Shown one piece after another: positions 8,757 through 18,157 of a DNA stretch of 64,000 nt. The DNA is from Vicingaceae bacterium (GTDB lineage: Bacteria; Bacteroidota; Bacteroidia; Flavobacteriales_E; Vicingaceae). Below the pieces are notes generated by a model that had not been told where the DNA came from, searched no databases, and worked only from the letters and a program-made list of their open reading frames with translations. A program made the translations under genes and the position numbers. Within the stretch, counting starts at the first letter, position 1. Each line of letters opens with the position of its first letter. Location: contig JAGYIE010000001.1 in the NCBI GenBank assembly GCA_018402765.1, positions 930,001 to 994,000 of the forward strand. The letters are read 5' to 3'.

Positions 8757-9815
8757 TTAAAGATTAGCGAGAAAAGATAATGTATCCACTCCATCAGCAT
8801 AGTCCGACAAATTAGGATGTTGTGCATTTCCAAATGGAACTGCACCTTCATAAACTCTAGATTTAGCAACTACACACTGCAAATTATTTTGATTATCAGC
8901 AATTATTTTTTGAACAGATGCTAAATTATCGTAGCGCTCATAAAGCAATACCCCAACAGGAGAATTTAATTCTTTAGCTTCCCTCATTAACAAAAATCCA
9001 TTTTCTAAGAGAGGCTCACTATTTAATAAATAAATAGCCTTATTGTAATCATAGTTATTTGCAAACTTATTATGATTTCCGTATTCCCTAAATGGATATA
9101 ACGCTTTAAAAAGATTATCTAAATCATAATCTTTAGGCAAGTAAACTTTAGAAACATTTCTACAACCCAAACCAAAATACAACATAATATCATCAGCCAA
9201 ACCTGCTAGCTCTGTATCCGATTCTGTGCCTTCAATTACTGCAATTGATGTCCTATTTTTTCGAATAATATTTGGATATTTTCCAAAGTAGTGCTCAAAA
9301 TAGCGGGCTGAATTATTACTTCCTGTCGCAATAACGGCTTCATGGTTTTCTAATCTAGCTATTAATTGAAAATAGCTTAAAAATTCAGGTTCAATTTCCA
9401 CCAAAACTTCAAGTAACAAAGGAATTAAAACACGGTCATTGGAAGATAACTTAACCAATGCTTTATGTCCTGATAGTAATACAGAAATCAAATCGTGAAA
9501 ACCAACCAATGGAATATTGCCTGCCATAATAATTCCAACAGCCTTGGGATTGTCTCCTTTAAAAGTGTAAGAATTTACCCAAGTTACAAGACTTTCCTTA
9601 GTAAGGGATTTTCCCCATGCAGACAAACTAATCCGAATGTGATCTTCGGTGAACCATCCATTTTGAATTCTAGCTTGTACAATTCCTGCATTAAGTTTGT
9701 CGTAGAATTCTTTATTAATATTCACAACTGAAGTATTCACTGGAGTATTGGTTGAAAACTGAGCCATAAAAGCTCCTAAAGCTGCCAATCCTTCTATGCG
9801 ATTATTTATATTCAT
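8757..9815 (-). CDS. LuxC-family acyl-CoA reductase
   Basis: NADPH-dependent reductase of activated fatty acyl groups, related to the LuxC subunit of bacterial luciferase operons and to the aldehyde dehydrogenase fold. The 352-residue protein shows MAGNIPLVGFHDL and the SGHKALVKLSSND region of the nucleotide-binding half. It also shows the catalytic-cysteine segment GLGCRNVSKVYLP and the C-terminal VPFGNAQHPNLSDYADGVDT. Partner LuxD/LuxE genes are absent. It diverges from the ferredoxin gene across 106 bases. This pairing with a dicluster ferredoxin is common in Bacteroidota and may reflect a shared redox pathway, which is inference. Confidence 0.88.
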   Translation of the reverse strand: MNINNRIEGLAALGAFMAQFSTNTPVNTSVVNINKEFYDKLNAGIVQARIQNGWFTEDHIRISLSAWGKSLTKESLVTWVNSYTFKGDNPKAVGIIMAGNIPLVGFHDLISVLLSGHKALVKLSSNDRVLIPLLLEVLVEIEPEFLSYFQLIARLENHEAVIATGSNNSARYFEHYFGKYPNIIRKNRTSIAVIEGTESDTELAGLADDIMLYFGLGCRNVSKVYLPKDYDLDNLFKALYPFREYGNHNKFANNYDYNKAIYLLNSEPLLENGFLLMREAKELNSPVGVLLYERYDNLASVQKIIADNQNNLQCVVAKSRVYEGAVPFGNAQHPNLSDYADGVDTLSFLANL

Positions 9816-9856
9816 TCTAAAAAAATATCTCGGTTAAAATCGATTAAATTTGTTGA

Positions 9857-9889
9857 TTGAAAAAACTATTTTAAACGCTGGTAGTTTTG
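9857..9889 (+). promoter_or_regulatory. Candidate promoter of the ferredoxin gene
   Basis: TAGTTTTG at 9882-9889 fits the TAnnTTTG -7 element. A TTG at 9857-9859 lies 22 bases upstream, slightly long for the usual spacing. The leader to the ATG at 9922 would be about 28 bases. Confidence 0.4.
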
Positions 9890-9921
9890 TACAAAGCTAC
9901 TAACATAAAAAAGAAAATATC

Positions 9922-10269
9922 ATGGCAATTATAATAACTGACGAATGTATTAACTGCGGTGCTTGTGAACCGGAGTGCCCTAATAACGCAATTTATGAAG
10001 GTGGTGAAGAGTGGAGATTTTCTGACGGAACTACGTTAACAGGAGATTTTGAGCGATTAGATGGAAGCAATGTAGATGCTGAAACTGCAAATGAACCAAT
10101 TAGCTTGGATTATTATTACATCGTTCCTGATAAATGCACGGAGTGCGTTGGATTTCATGATGAACCTCAATGTGCAGCTGTATGCCCTGTAGACTGCTGT
10201 GTTGATGACCCTGAATATAGAGAATCTGAAGAAGTGCTATTAGGTAAAAAAGTAAAAATGCACTTGTAG
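9922..10269 (+). CDS. 2[4Fe-4S] dicluster ferredoxin
   Basis: A 115-residue soluble electron carrier with two four-cysteine sets. The first is [12 protein letters not shown] near the N-terminus. The second is [18 protein letters not shown], with an 8-residue insertion between its second and third cysteines, as in Chromatium/Alvin-type ferredoxins. Its last CP is followed by VDCCV. The 30-residue acidic linker between the motifs (EGGEEW to [11 protein letters not shown]) is typical of this Bacteroidota form. A strong hairpin terminator follows 16 bases after the stop, so it is monocistronic. A physiological partner cannot be read from the sequence. Confidence 0.93.
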   Translation: MAIIITDECINCGACEPECPNNAIYEGGEEWRFSDGTTLTGDFERLDGSNVDAETANEPISLDYYYIVPDKCTECVGFHDEPQCAAVCPVDCCVDDPEYRESEEVLLGKKVKMHL

Positions 10270-10284
10270 TTTATCAAAACCCTT

Positions 10285-10315
10285 AAAACCTTCTCGATTT
10301 CGGGAAGGTTTTTTT
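10285..10315 (+). terminator. Intrinsic terminator after the ferredoxin gene
   Basis: AAAACCTTC at 10285-10293 pairs perfectly with GAAGGTTTT at 10304-10312 around a 10-base loop and is followed by further Ts (seven in total). Confidence 0.85.
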
Positions 10316-10370
10316 GCATTTTAACTGCACGATTATCAAAATTTGCACGTTATTTGTAATTATATACTCT

Positions 10371-11291
10371 ATGAAAATACAACTCATATTTCTATTTATT
10401 CTTCTCACTCCCTTTTTAGGAATAGGCCAAACAGGAATTATCAATTTACAACATGAAGCTGATCTAAATCTATTGACTATCGAAGGACAAAAGATTATTA
10501 ACTCCACTTTATTTCAGGATAGAAAACAAGCGAATGAGCTCTTCAAAGAAACCCTTAAAGCACTTTTAATTGAAGACGACTCTATTTTATTAGATTTTAG
10601 AAGAGCAAGTAATATAATATCAGTAAATACTGAGAATAATTCTGTTAGGGTTCTAACATGGGCATTATTAGATGCCAATAACACCTACAATTATTTTGGA
10701 TTTATTCAACATGTTTCAACCGAAGGTGATTATCAACTTATAGAATTAGTTGACAAGTCCGCATATATAGAAAATCCTGAGAGGCAAACTTTAACAGCTA
10801 ACAATTGGTATGGCTGTTTGTACTATGATCTCATTTCTATAAATAATGGCTTAGGAGATATTATCACATTAGTTGGATGGGATGGCAATAACTCAATGAG
10901 CCATAAAAAAATTATTGAAAATTTGTACTTTGATAAAGACACGACAAGGTTCGGCTTACCAATAATTAGAGAAAATAAGAACACTTATTTGTATCGAAAA
11001 ATATTTGAATTTTCAGGCGAACTAAAGATGACATTAGATATTCAAAATTCACCATCTAAAAGAATCGTTTACGATCATTTAACTCCGTCAAATCCATCCT
11101 TAAAAGGTGTCTATGAATATTATGGACCCGATCTAAGTTTTGATGCGTATGAATGGGGAGAACGATATTGGGATTATGTATCAGATATAGATATTGATCA
11201 GCACCTATCAAAAAAATCAAAAGATTTTGAAGTAAAAGACAGGGATAAGATACAGAGTAAAAATTTATTTACTCCTTATAAGGATCAATAA
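10371..11291 (+). CDS. Exported protein of unknown function
   Basis: A 306-residue protein that I do not recognise. The chosen ATG at 10371 gives a clean signal peptide (MKIQLIFLFILLTPF, cut near GIGQ). The open frame extends 57 bases upstream but into the preceding terminator, so the earlier start is unlikely. The mature part mixes alpha and beta. It has a hydrophobic central segment LISINNGLGDIITLVGWDG preceded by WYGCLYYD, and a C-terminal lysine-rich tail. The repeated pattern of short strands with Asn/Gly resembles Bacteroidota periplasmic proteins of undefined role. It ends 7 bases from the convergent MoxR gene. Confidence 0.7.
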   Translation: MKIQLIFLFILLTPFLGIGQTGIINLQHEADLNLLTIEGQKIINSTLFQDRKQANELFKETLKALLIEDDSILLDFRRASNIISVNTENNSVRVLTWALLDANNTYNYFGFIQHVSTEGDYQLIELVDKSAYIENPERQTLTANNWYGCLYYDLISINNGLGDIITLVGWDGNNSMSHKKIIENLYFDKDTTRFGLPIIRENKNTYLYRKIFEFSGELKMTLDIQNSPSKRIVYDHLTPSNPSLKGVYEYYGPDLSFDAYEWGERYWDYVSDIDIDQHLSKKSKDFEVKDRDKIQSKNLFTPYKDQ

Positions 11292-11298
11292 TACTTCT

Positions 11299-12276
11299 CT
11301 ATCCTTTCATTAACTCTTCTATAATAAAGTCAAGTGATAGACCGTCTGCTTCAGCCTTATAGTTGCGAACCATTCGATGTCTTAGTATTGGTTTTGCCAC
11401 CGCTTTTACATCCTCTATATCTGGAGAATACTTTCCAGTAAGTGCAGCATGACATTTAGCTCCTAAAACTAAAAATTGAGATGCCCTAGGCCCTGCTCCC
11501 CATCCAATATACTTATTTACTACCTCGTTAGCCATTTCAGTATTGGGGCGCGTAGAAGAAGCTAATTTAACTGCGTAGTTTAATACGTTATCAGCAATAG
11601 GAATCTTTCGAATCAATTGTTGAAAATAGATGATGTCTTCAGCATCCATAATTTTATTTACTGATGCCTTTTTATCTGTGGTGGTCGTTTTTACAACCGA
11701 AAGCTCTTCCTCAAATGTTGGATAGTCTAGCCAGATATTAAACATAAATCGATCTAACTGGGCCTCTGGAAGTGGATAAGTTCCTTCTTGTTCTATAGGG
11801 TTTTGTGTAGCCAACACAAAGAACGGATTTCCCAATTTATAGGTTTTGCCAGCAGTGGTAATCGACTTTTCTTGCATAGCCTCCAATAAAGCTGCTTGAG
11901 TTTTTGGAGGAGTTCTATTGATCTCATCAGCTAGGATTAGGTTTGAAAAAAGTGGTCCCTTTATAAACTTAAAATTCCTTGTCTCATCTAATATTTCAGA
12001 TCCGATTATATCAGAAGGCATCAAATCAGGAGTAAATTGAATACGATTAAAGCCTAAGCCTAAAACTTCAGATATTGTATTCACAAGAAGCGTCTTAGCT
12101 AACCCAGGAACACCTACTAATAGACAATGCCCATTACTAAAAATTGCGATTAATACATTTTTAATAACTTCATGCTGCCCTACGATAACCTTACCAATTT
12201 CGGCATTTAGTTCTTGATATTTTTTTACCAAAGCATCTACTGCTTCAACTTCACTCTTATAATTCAATTCTGACAT
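11299..12276 (-). CDS. MoxR-family AAA+ ATPase
   Basis: Chaperone-like AAA+ ATPase thought to help maturation of protein complexes, usually with von Willebrand factor A partner proteins. The 325 residues show Walker A GVPGLAKT, Walker B LILADEINRTPPKTQ, sensor 1 LATQNPIEQEGTYPLPEAQLDRF (family signature), and the arginine-finger region GAGPRASQ. It lies 11 bases downstream of the SurA-like gene and is probably cotranscribed with the parvulin genes. The usual DUF58/vWA partner genes do not follow, since the next gene downstream is convergent. Its client here may therefore be encoded elsewhere. Confidence 0.93.
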   Translation of the reverse strand: MSELNYKSEVEAVDALVKKYQELNAEIGKVIVGQHEVIKNVLIAIFSNGHCLLVGVPGLAKTLLVNTISEVLGLGFNRIQFTPDLMPSDIIGSEILDETRNFKFIKGPLFSNLILADEINRTPPKTQAALLEAMQEKSITTAGKTYKLGNPFFVLATQNPIEQEGTYPLPEAQLDRFMFNIWLDYPTFEEELSVVKTTTTDKKASVNKIMDAEDIIYFQQLIRKIPIADNVLNYAVKLASSTRPNTEMANEVVNKYIGWGAGPRASQFLVLGAKCHAALTGKYSPDIEDVKAVAKPILRHRMVRNYKAEADGLSLDFIIEELMKG

Positions 12277-12287
12277 ATCTTGGCTAG

Positions 12288-13652
12288 TTATTGAGGAGTT
12301 TCTTCAACCCATTTATTACTGAATTCGCAATCGGAATACTTCTCGTCCATTTTTACATAGGCATTTTCAAGCTTCTCATCGATCCACTTTTCTACTTCTC
12401 CTTGCTCTTTTTGTTGAAGAGCAACATTCTTTATTTTCTGATAGTCTTGTTCTAAGTTAGCTCTATGAGGTTCAGTCCTTTTCTTTAGCATAACTATTCG
12501 ATAACCATCGCGATTTCGCTGATCTGAAGTTGCAAAGGCTGCCGAAATTTCTCCAACCTTTAATTTATCAATCATAAAAAATAATGATGGATCTAATTGG
12601 TCTATCTGATAGGTAGCTGTTCCACTGTATGGATTAACAATCAAACCTCCGTTATTTTTAGATTCTTCATCCTCTGAGTATTTTAATGCCATCTGCGCAA
12701 AAGTAACCGTATCTATTTCTATTGCTTTAGCGATACTATCTAACCTTTCTTTGGCTTTTTCTAAACCTACATAGTCGATTGAAGGCTTTATAAGAATATG
12801 TCGGACATTCACTTTTTCTCCTTTTCTATCTATCAATTCTACAATGTGATATCCATATCGAGTAGAAAAAACTTCAGAAATTTGACCAGGTTTTAATCGA
12901 AATGCAGCTTGAGCAAATTCAGGCTCTACTTCAGCTCTGCCTATGTAACCAATTTCTCCACTTTTTTTAGCAGACCCCTTATCATCAGAATATAAAACCG
13001 CAAGAGTAGAGAAACTTTCTCCATTTCTAATTCTTTCTTTAAATTCTCTTAGCCTAGCTTTAGCTGCCTCTTTGCTCTCTTCACTAATAGGCGCATACAT
13101 TACTATTTGAGCGATCTCTACCTCTGAATTAATCAGAGGCAAACTATCCTTAGGAAATTCATTAAAAAAATCAGCTACCTCAGATGGGGTAATACTAACA
13201 TCGGTAGTAATCTTATCTTGCATTGTTTGAACCAACAATTGCTCTTCTAATGAAGTACGAAGTTCTGCTTTTATCTGATCTAGTGATTTTTTGTAGTAAG
13301 CCTCTAAAGCCTTTTCGCTTCCTATTTGACCAATAAAATAACGCAATCTCCTATCCAATTCTGACTCTACTTGCCCTTCTGTAACAACTACACTATCAAT
13401 CTTGGCTTGATTAAGTAAAAGCTTCTGAAACAATAAATCTTCCAATATTACACACCGCAAATCATCTGTAACTTTTTGCCCTTGTGATAAGTACTGAAGA
13501 TACTGTGTTTCTAAGGCACTCTTTGTAACAATTTCATCACCGACTACTGCAATTACCTCATCAATTACTTTTCGATTTTGAGGTTGAGCAATAGCAGTAA
13601 AACCAAAATTTGAAATAAACAGAACTATAAACAATCGAATAATTCTCATCAT
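12288..13652 (-). CDS. surA: SurA-like periplasmic peptidyl-prolyl isomerase/chaperone
   Basis: Periplasmic chaperone for outer-membrane proteins. The 454 residues have a signal peptide (cut near AIAQ) and a SurA N-terminal domain (VIDEVIAVVGDEIVTKSAL). Two parvulin domains follow: one around AQIVMY, GSAKKSGEIGYIGR, RYGYHIVELIDRKG; the second from VRHILIKP to KYSEDEESKNNGGLI. The second parvulin domain is followed by a helical C-terminus. The gene is 3 bases downstream of the lipoprotein parvulin-relative gene, inside a tight four-gene unit ending with MoxR. The symbol is by domain order and context; strict orthology to E. coli SurA is not proven. Confidence 0.88.
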   Translation of the reverse strand: MMRIIRLFIVLFISNFGFTAIAQPQNRKVIDEVIAVVGDEIVTKSALETQYLQYLSQGQKVTDDLRCVILEDLLFQKLLLNQAKIDSVVVTEGQVESELDRRLRYFIGQIGSEKALEAYYKKSLDQIKAELRTSLEEQLLVQTMQDKITTDVSITPSEVADFFNEFPKDSLPLINSEVEIAQIVMYAPISEESKEAAKARLREFKERIRNGESFSTLAVLYSDDKGSAKKSGEIGYIGRAEVEPEFAQAAFRLKPGQISEVFSTRYGYHIVELIDRKGEKVNVRHILIKPSIDYVGLEKAKERLDSIAKAIEIDTVTFAQMALKYSEDEESKNNGGLIVNPYSGTATYQIDQLDPSLFFMIDKLKVGEISAAFATSDQRNRDGYRIVMLKKRTEPHRANLEQDYQKIKNVALQQKEQGEVEKWIDEKLENAYVKMDEKYSDCEFSNKWVEETPQ

Positions 13653-13655
13653 AAT

Positions 13656-14507
13656 TTATTGGGTATAAACTTCAAATTGCTTTTTACGAACAGCTTCTTC
13701 ATAAATATTCTGTTTCATCTTAGCAATTAATACTAGCTTTCTTTTATTCAGCAAAATAGCCTTAATTTCATCTTTTACAAATTCGATTGGAGAAATATCT
13801 GACTTAACTTTATGAGCAACAAATCGAACAAAATGGGTGCCCGTTGAATCTGACCATTCTTTAACCTGTTTAGATTTAATGTAATTCAATTCATCATCAA
13901 CAGTGACATTAGCGAGTTTTTTAAATTCACTAAACAACATCCACTCCGATGTATCAATAAAATACCGTTCAGCAAATTGAACGCAATATCCTTCTAAAGT
14001 AGTGTAATCCTTTTCCTTTTCAAATAATAAAGATTGCTTAAGAACATTCACTTTTGGAGCCTCAGGGGTAATCTTTACATAGACCAACTTTACGATATTG
14101 CTCTTTAATTCGAAGTTACTTGAATTCATCTTATAGTATTCTTCTATCTCAGAAAGTTGAATGGACGTATCAAGATTTTGCTCAACCAGTCTCTTCTCGT
14201 AATTGAAAATAATTAAAGAGTTTCTATAATTCTGTAGTTGCTTTTCAAAATCTTTTTGATCTATTGTTAAATTCAACTCTGCCTTTTGGAGTAACAGATT
14301 ATCCTTAACCCACTTATCAATATAAGCATTTGCAACTTCTATGCTATCTTCAGAAGACATTTCTGTGTTAAATAGATCAGCAATATCTCTTTCATATAGT
14401 GATTTATCATTTACAGTCGCTACTAATTTTCCCTCTTCCTTAGCTCTAAAATAAGAACATGAATAAAGACCAAAAATACAAACTATAAAAAATACGTTCT
14501 TTAGCAT
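13656..14507 (-). CDS. Predicted lipoprotein related to SurA/PpiD N-terminal chaperone domains
   Basis: A 283-residue protein with a hydrophobic leader ending in lipobox LYSC (Cys about residue 17), so it is probably lipid-anchored. VATVNDKSLYERDI resembles the beginning of SurA-type chaperone domains. The helical segment with VKDNLLLQKAEL also fits. A parvulin core is degenerate or missing: a weak parvulin-like middle is seen (SNIVKLVYVKI), but not the GxxGxxxR or GYH signatures. It sits between two clear parvulin proteins with 5- and 3-base gaps, which supports a shared outer-membrane biogenesis role. Enzymatic activity is doubtful. Confidence 0.72.
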   Translation of the reverse strand: MLKNVFFIVCIFGLYSCSYFRAKEEGKLVATVNDKSLYERDIADLFNTEMSSEDSIEVANAYIDKWVKDNLLLQKAELNLTIDQKDFEKQLQNYRNSLIIFNYEKRLVEQNLDTSIQLSEIEEYYKMNSSNFELKSNIVKLVYVKITPEAPKVNVLKQSLLFEKEKDYTTLEGYCVQFAERYFIDTSEWMLFSEFKKLANVTVDDELNYIKSKQVKEWSDSTGTHFVRFVAHKVKSDISPIEFVKDEIKAILLNKRKLVLIAKMKQNIYEEAVRKKQFEVYTQ

Positions 14508-14512
14508 TGCAA

Positions 14513-16501
14513 TTATTCCCCAATCCGCTTTAATAGCTCTTTATTAATTTTTACAGGATATTCATTTTGTAAAGAGGACACCCACTCCTTCTCTAAGTAA
14601 TCTTGATAGCCTGAAGTAACTTGACCTCTAATCTCCTTAATCGTTTTAGGACCAGGAGGTAGCACATTCACGACTTCTACTACACCAAACTTACCCTCAA
14701 TTGCTTTTGGTTTTTTAACCCCAACTAACCAAGTCGATTGATCAATAAATGAATTCGCTCCACCCTCATATTTACCTTGTTCTAATTCTAGGTTTAATTG
14801 TGATGACTCGTTAACAGTTGCAAGAATGTCTTGGGCTTTTAGTGCTTTGTTATCTCTTTTCTTAACTAACTTATACGTCTTCTTAGCTACTTTTTCGTTA
14901 TTCGCTAAATAGATATTGGCCTCAACCCGCTCAGGCCACTGATATTTACTAATATTCTCTTGATAAAAAGCCTCCAATCCTGACGTATCTATAATCGCCT
15001 TATTCCAAACCAATCTTTCTGTAAGCTCAAAAAGTAAAATTCCATCGTGATACTCTTTTACTAATGCCTTAAATTCAGGATACTTTCTTTCCAATTGAGT
15101 ATCTTCATAAGCTAGCATTGTCTCATTAACAAAATCATTGTAATTTTTAGTGATCAAAGTCTTCCGATCAACTTGTCTGTAATCTGCTGTTCTTTTTATT
15201 AAAAAGTCAATAAAATCTTGGTTTGTAACACTCTGGTTGGCAAACGTAATCATTACTGCGTCTTTATCCTTTATGCCTTCTCCACTCCATTTTTTATCTT
15301 CAAATACTTTACCCAAACTAAAAAATGGAGTCAGGTTATTTTTCTTCTCAGAAAAATTATACTCTTTTTTCAAACGAGCAACAACGGCGTCAGTCGTATA
15401 AAGTTTCTTAGCGTCTCGAGACATATTTTTCTCTATTTTACCCTCCATTTCTTCGTAAGATTTGGTTGGATAAATTTCTAGTCGCTTAACAATGTGATAG
15501 CCAAATTGCGTCTTAAAAGGTTTTGAATAATCCCCGTCATTCTTTAATTCAAATGAGTAATCTTCAAATGGCTGAATCATTTTACCGGTTCCAAACTTTG
15601 GTAACTCACCACCTTGATTAGCTGTTTTCTTATCCTCTGAATACATCCGTGCTAATTCTTCAAAAGAAGTACCGCTTTCTAAGTTTTCATAAATCTCATT
15701 GATCTTCTTTTCAGGATCTTTTAAGGCAATCTCTTTAGAATCGGCTAGCTTGGCTGCATCTACCTCCGAATTGGTGTTAAATCTAACCAATATGTGCGCT
15801 ACTCGTATTTCTCCTCTAGCTTTTCGTTTATCGTTCACTTTAATAATATGATATCCGTAGGAGGTTCTTACTATTGGACTAATTTCTCCAACTTTTGTAT
15901 CATAAGCAGCCTTTTCAAATGGATAAACCATGTACATAGCAGTAAAATAACCTAAGTCTCCATTATTACTTTTTACAGAGGGGTCTTCTGAATTCTTTAC
16001 TGCTAAATCAGCAAAGTCAGCCCCAGAAATTGCCTGTTGCCTTATTTTTTTGATCTTGTTGTAAGCAGCTAATGTGTCGGCAGACGAAGCATTTTCTTCA
16101 ACTCTAATTAAGATATGTGATGCCTTTACTTCAGTCTGTAAGCGATCATATGTCTCTTTTTTTAACCGTTGTTTCGTTTTTTCATCAGTTAGATATGGCT
16201 GAGCCAATTGGCTTCTATACCCTTTTAATTCTTGTAAAAAAGCTGGATTGGTATCCAATTGCATAGCCAACGCCTGTTTTACTTTTAACTTAAATTTCAC
16301 AAATAAGTCCAGGTACTCCTCAGGTGTACTTTTCGCAATTTGGAAATTGGAATTGTTCTTTTCATAAACTGCTCTAAACTCCGATAACCTAACTGTATCG
16401 TCACTAAATTCTAATAGTATTGGATCCTTAACTTCTTGTCCAATTGCAGCGTTAAAACTTAATGCTGTCGCAAAAAATAACAATGATTTAACAAACTTCA
16501 T
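14513..16501 (-). CDS. Large periplasmic peptidyl-prolyl isomerase with tandem parvulin domains
   Basis: A 662-residue exported foldase. A signal peptide ends near AIGQ. Two parvulin domains are visible: ASHILIRV, NNGDLGYFTAMYMVYPFEKA, YGYHIIKVNDKR; then VAHILVRF, NQGGELPKFGTGKMIQPFED, FGYHIVKRLE. A long C-terminal region of PpiD/SurA-like helical character follows (repeated YQDYLEKEWV-type helices). It begins a unit with the lipoprotein and SurA-like genes (5-base and 3-base gaps) and MoxR. It probably assists folding of outer-membrane and T9SS components. The ATG at 16501 is the natural start, 52 bases after guaB ends. Confidence 0.88.
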   Translation of the reverse strand: MKFVKSLLFFATALSFNAAIGQEVKDPILLEFSDDTVRLSEFRAVYEKNNSNFQIAKSTPEEYLDLFVKFKLKVKQALAMQLDTNPAFLQELKGYRSQLAQPYLTDEKTKQRLKKETYDRLQTEVKASHILIRVEENASSADTLAAYNKIKKIRQQAISGADFADLAVKNSEDPSVKSNNGDLGYFTAMYMVYPFEKAAYDTKVGEISPIVRTSYGYHIIKVNDKRKARGEIRVAHILVRFNTNSEVDAAKLADSKEIALKDPEKKINEIYENLESGTSFEELARMYSEDKKTANQGGELPKFGTGKMIQPFEDYSFELKNDGDYSKPFKTQFGYHIVKRLEIYPTKSYEEMEGKIEKNMSRDAKKLYTTDAVVARLKKEYNFSEKKNNLTPFFSLGKVFEDKKWSGEGIKDKDAVMITFANQSVTNQDFIDFLIKRTADYRQVDRKTLITKNYNDFVNETMLAYEDTQLERKYPEFKALVKEYHDGILLFELTERLVWNKAIIDTSGLEAFYQENISKYQWPERVEANIYLANNEKVAKKTYKLVKKRDNKALKAQDILATVNESSQLNLELEQGKYEGGANSFIDQSTWLVGVKKPKAIEGKFGVVEVVNVLPPGPKTIKEIRGQVTSGYQDYLEKEWVSSLQNEYPVKINKELLKRIGE

Positions 16502-16553
16502 AGTGTAAAAATATTCGGTAATTTAACTTAATTTAAAAAAGATTATTGCCTTT

Positions 16554-18062
<1,509 letters not shown>

Positions 18063-18104
18063 TTAACAAATTTAAGCCACGTATTCGACCACAATATAAA
18101 CAAA

Positions 18105-18138
18105 AACACCCCGCATACTTTTCAGTTTGCGGGGTGTT
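18105..18138 (-). terminator. Intrinsic terminator of the large CHU_C gene
   Basis: TGCGGGGTGTT (18128-18138) pairs with AACACCCCGCA (18105-18115): 11 perfect base pairs with a 12-base loop. On the minus strand the stem runs into GTTTTTGTTT. It lies between the stop of the 18158-22984 gene and guaB. Confidence 0.88.
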
Positions 18139-18157
18139 AACACTTTTTATAATTATT

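Noticed and set aside
10314-10370. Earlier start for the unknown exported protein
   Set aside because: It would begin at the ferredoxin terminator, and the ATG at 10371 gives a clean signal peptide.
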